From JBFIHZ01 sp041601535 (lineage in GTDB: Bacteria; Pseudomonadota; Gammaproteobacteria; Xanthomonadales; SZUA-36), in assembly GCA_041601535.1 (NCBI GenBank), contig JBFIHZ010000265.1, forward strand, positions 1 to 6,122: a stretch of 6,122 nt of DNA, written 5' to 3'. Position numbers and translations under genes: made by a program. How positions within the stretch are numbered: the first letter of the stretch is position 1; each line of letters begins with the position of its first letter. Shown here one piece after another: positions 5,710 through 6,122 of the stretch. The notes beneath the pieces were generated by a model. The model was not told the DNA's origin, ran no database searches, and saw only the letters and a program-made list of their open reading frames with translations.

Positions 5710-6122
5710 GCATTCGTGTGTATGTGCCGATGGATACCACCGCCAAGGCGCTGGGAGCGGACCAGGTGGCCAGTGCCATCAGCACGGAGGCGCGGCAGCG
5801 GGGTATTGATATCACGCTGCTGCGCAATGGTTCGCGTGGCGCATTCTGGCTGGAACCGCTGGTTGAAGTAGTAACCGACTCCGGGCGCCTGGCTTTTGGT
5901 CCGGTAAGTGCGGGTGATGTGGCGGGTCTGTTCGATGCAGGGTTTCCGGCACGCTGTGAACATCCTTTGGCCCTTGGCAATGTCGACGACATTTACTGGC
6001 TGTCGCGGCAGCAGCGGCTGACTTTTGCGCGCGCCGGCGTGATTGATCCGCTGAGTATTGAGGACTACCGTGCCAACGGCGGATTCGCCGGCCTGGAAAA
6101 CGCCCTGAACATGTCGCCACAG
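5706..6122 (+). CDS. fdsB: NAD-dependent formate dehydrogenase beta subunit, N-terminal part (cut by window end)
   Basis: An open frame of 139 codons runs off the right end with no stop. FdsB is the FMN- and Fe-S-containing, NAD-reducing subunit of the soluble formate dehydrogenase, homologous to NuoF with an extra N-terminal thioredoxin-like domain. Only that N-terminal domain and the start of the linker are seen. Family-typical stretches are IRVYVPMDTTAKALGAD (3-19), RNGSRGAFWLEPLVEV (40-55), HPLALG (86-91) and RQQRLTFARAGVIDPLSIEDY (101-121). The FMN, NADH and 4Fe-4S sites would lie beyond the window. The start overlaps the fdsG stop (ATGA) and has a strong SD. Expected next are fdsA (catalytic subunit) and maturation genes fdsC and fdsD. 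The identity is sure despite the truncation. Confidence 0.93.
   Translation, partial: MSIRVYVPMDTTAKALGADQVASAISTEARQRGIDITLLRNGSRGAFWLEPLVEVVTDSGRLAFGPVSAGDVAGLFDAGFPARCEHPLALGNVDDIYWLSRQQRLTFARAGVIDPLSIEDYRANGGFAGLENALNMSPQ

Noticed and set aside
1..6122. CRISPR array, tRNA genes, insertion sequences or phage genes
   Set aside because: No regularly spaced repeats, cloverleaf-like sequence, terminal inverted repeats or transposase/integrase motifs were seen on either strand.

Overview
The window (about 60% GC by eye) looks like ordinary chromosome from a gammaproteobacterium. The taxonomic hint comes from two things: a predicted secreted protein ending in a short 'VFADGFE' tail, which I associate from memory with exported proteins of Xanthomonadales/Wenzhouxiangella-like bacteria, and a soluble NAD-linked formate dehydrogenase (fds) operon. 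Genus cannot be fixed from the sequence alone. I see no tRNA, rRNA, CRISPR array, transposase, integron or phage gene.

Layout. Positions 1-306 are mostly non-coding: a terminator-like hairpin with a T-rich tail (77-112), then several short hairpins and a 14-base perfect palindrome leading into a csaA-type tRNA-binding protein gene (307-666, +). A 139-base gap containing small dyads follows. Next comes a GTG-started gene with a strong ribosome binding site (806-1924, +) for an exported protein of unknown function. It converges on an aldehyde dehydrogenase gene (2004-3425, -), with a 16-base perfect palindrome between the two stops. The aldehyde dehydrogenase is divergent from an AMP-forming acyl-CoA ligase of the AlkK/DmdB type (3588-5210, +), across a 162-base regulatory region. 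The ligase is followed after 13 bases by fdsG (5224-5709), which overlaps fdsB (5706 to the window end, truncated) in an ATGA junction.

How the genes may work together. The aldehyde dehydrogenase makes carboxylic acids and NADH. The ligase activates a carboxylic acid to an acyl-CoA. The FdsG/FdsB subunits form the electron-transfer and NAD-reducing part of a cytosolic formate dehydrogenase. Ligase and fds genes appear to be one transcription unit. A ligase of the family that includes 3-methylmercaptopropionyl-CoA ligase, beside an aldehyde dehydrogenase and a formate dehydrogenase, is compatible with catabolism of a methylated or organosulfur compound that yields both an aldehyde and C1 units. 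It is equally compatible with plain aldehyde-to-acyl-CoA catabolism with formate oxidation alongside. The window does not decide between these.

No clearly new system is visible. The points most worth following are the ligase-fds linkage, the uncharacterised secreted protein, and the dyads in the divergent promoter region.
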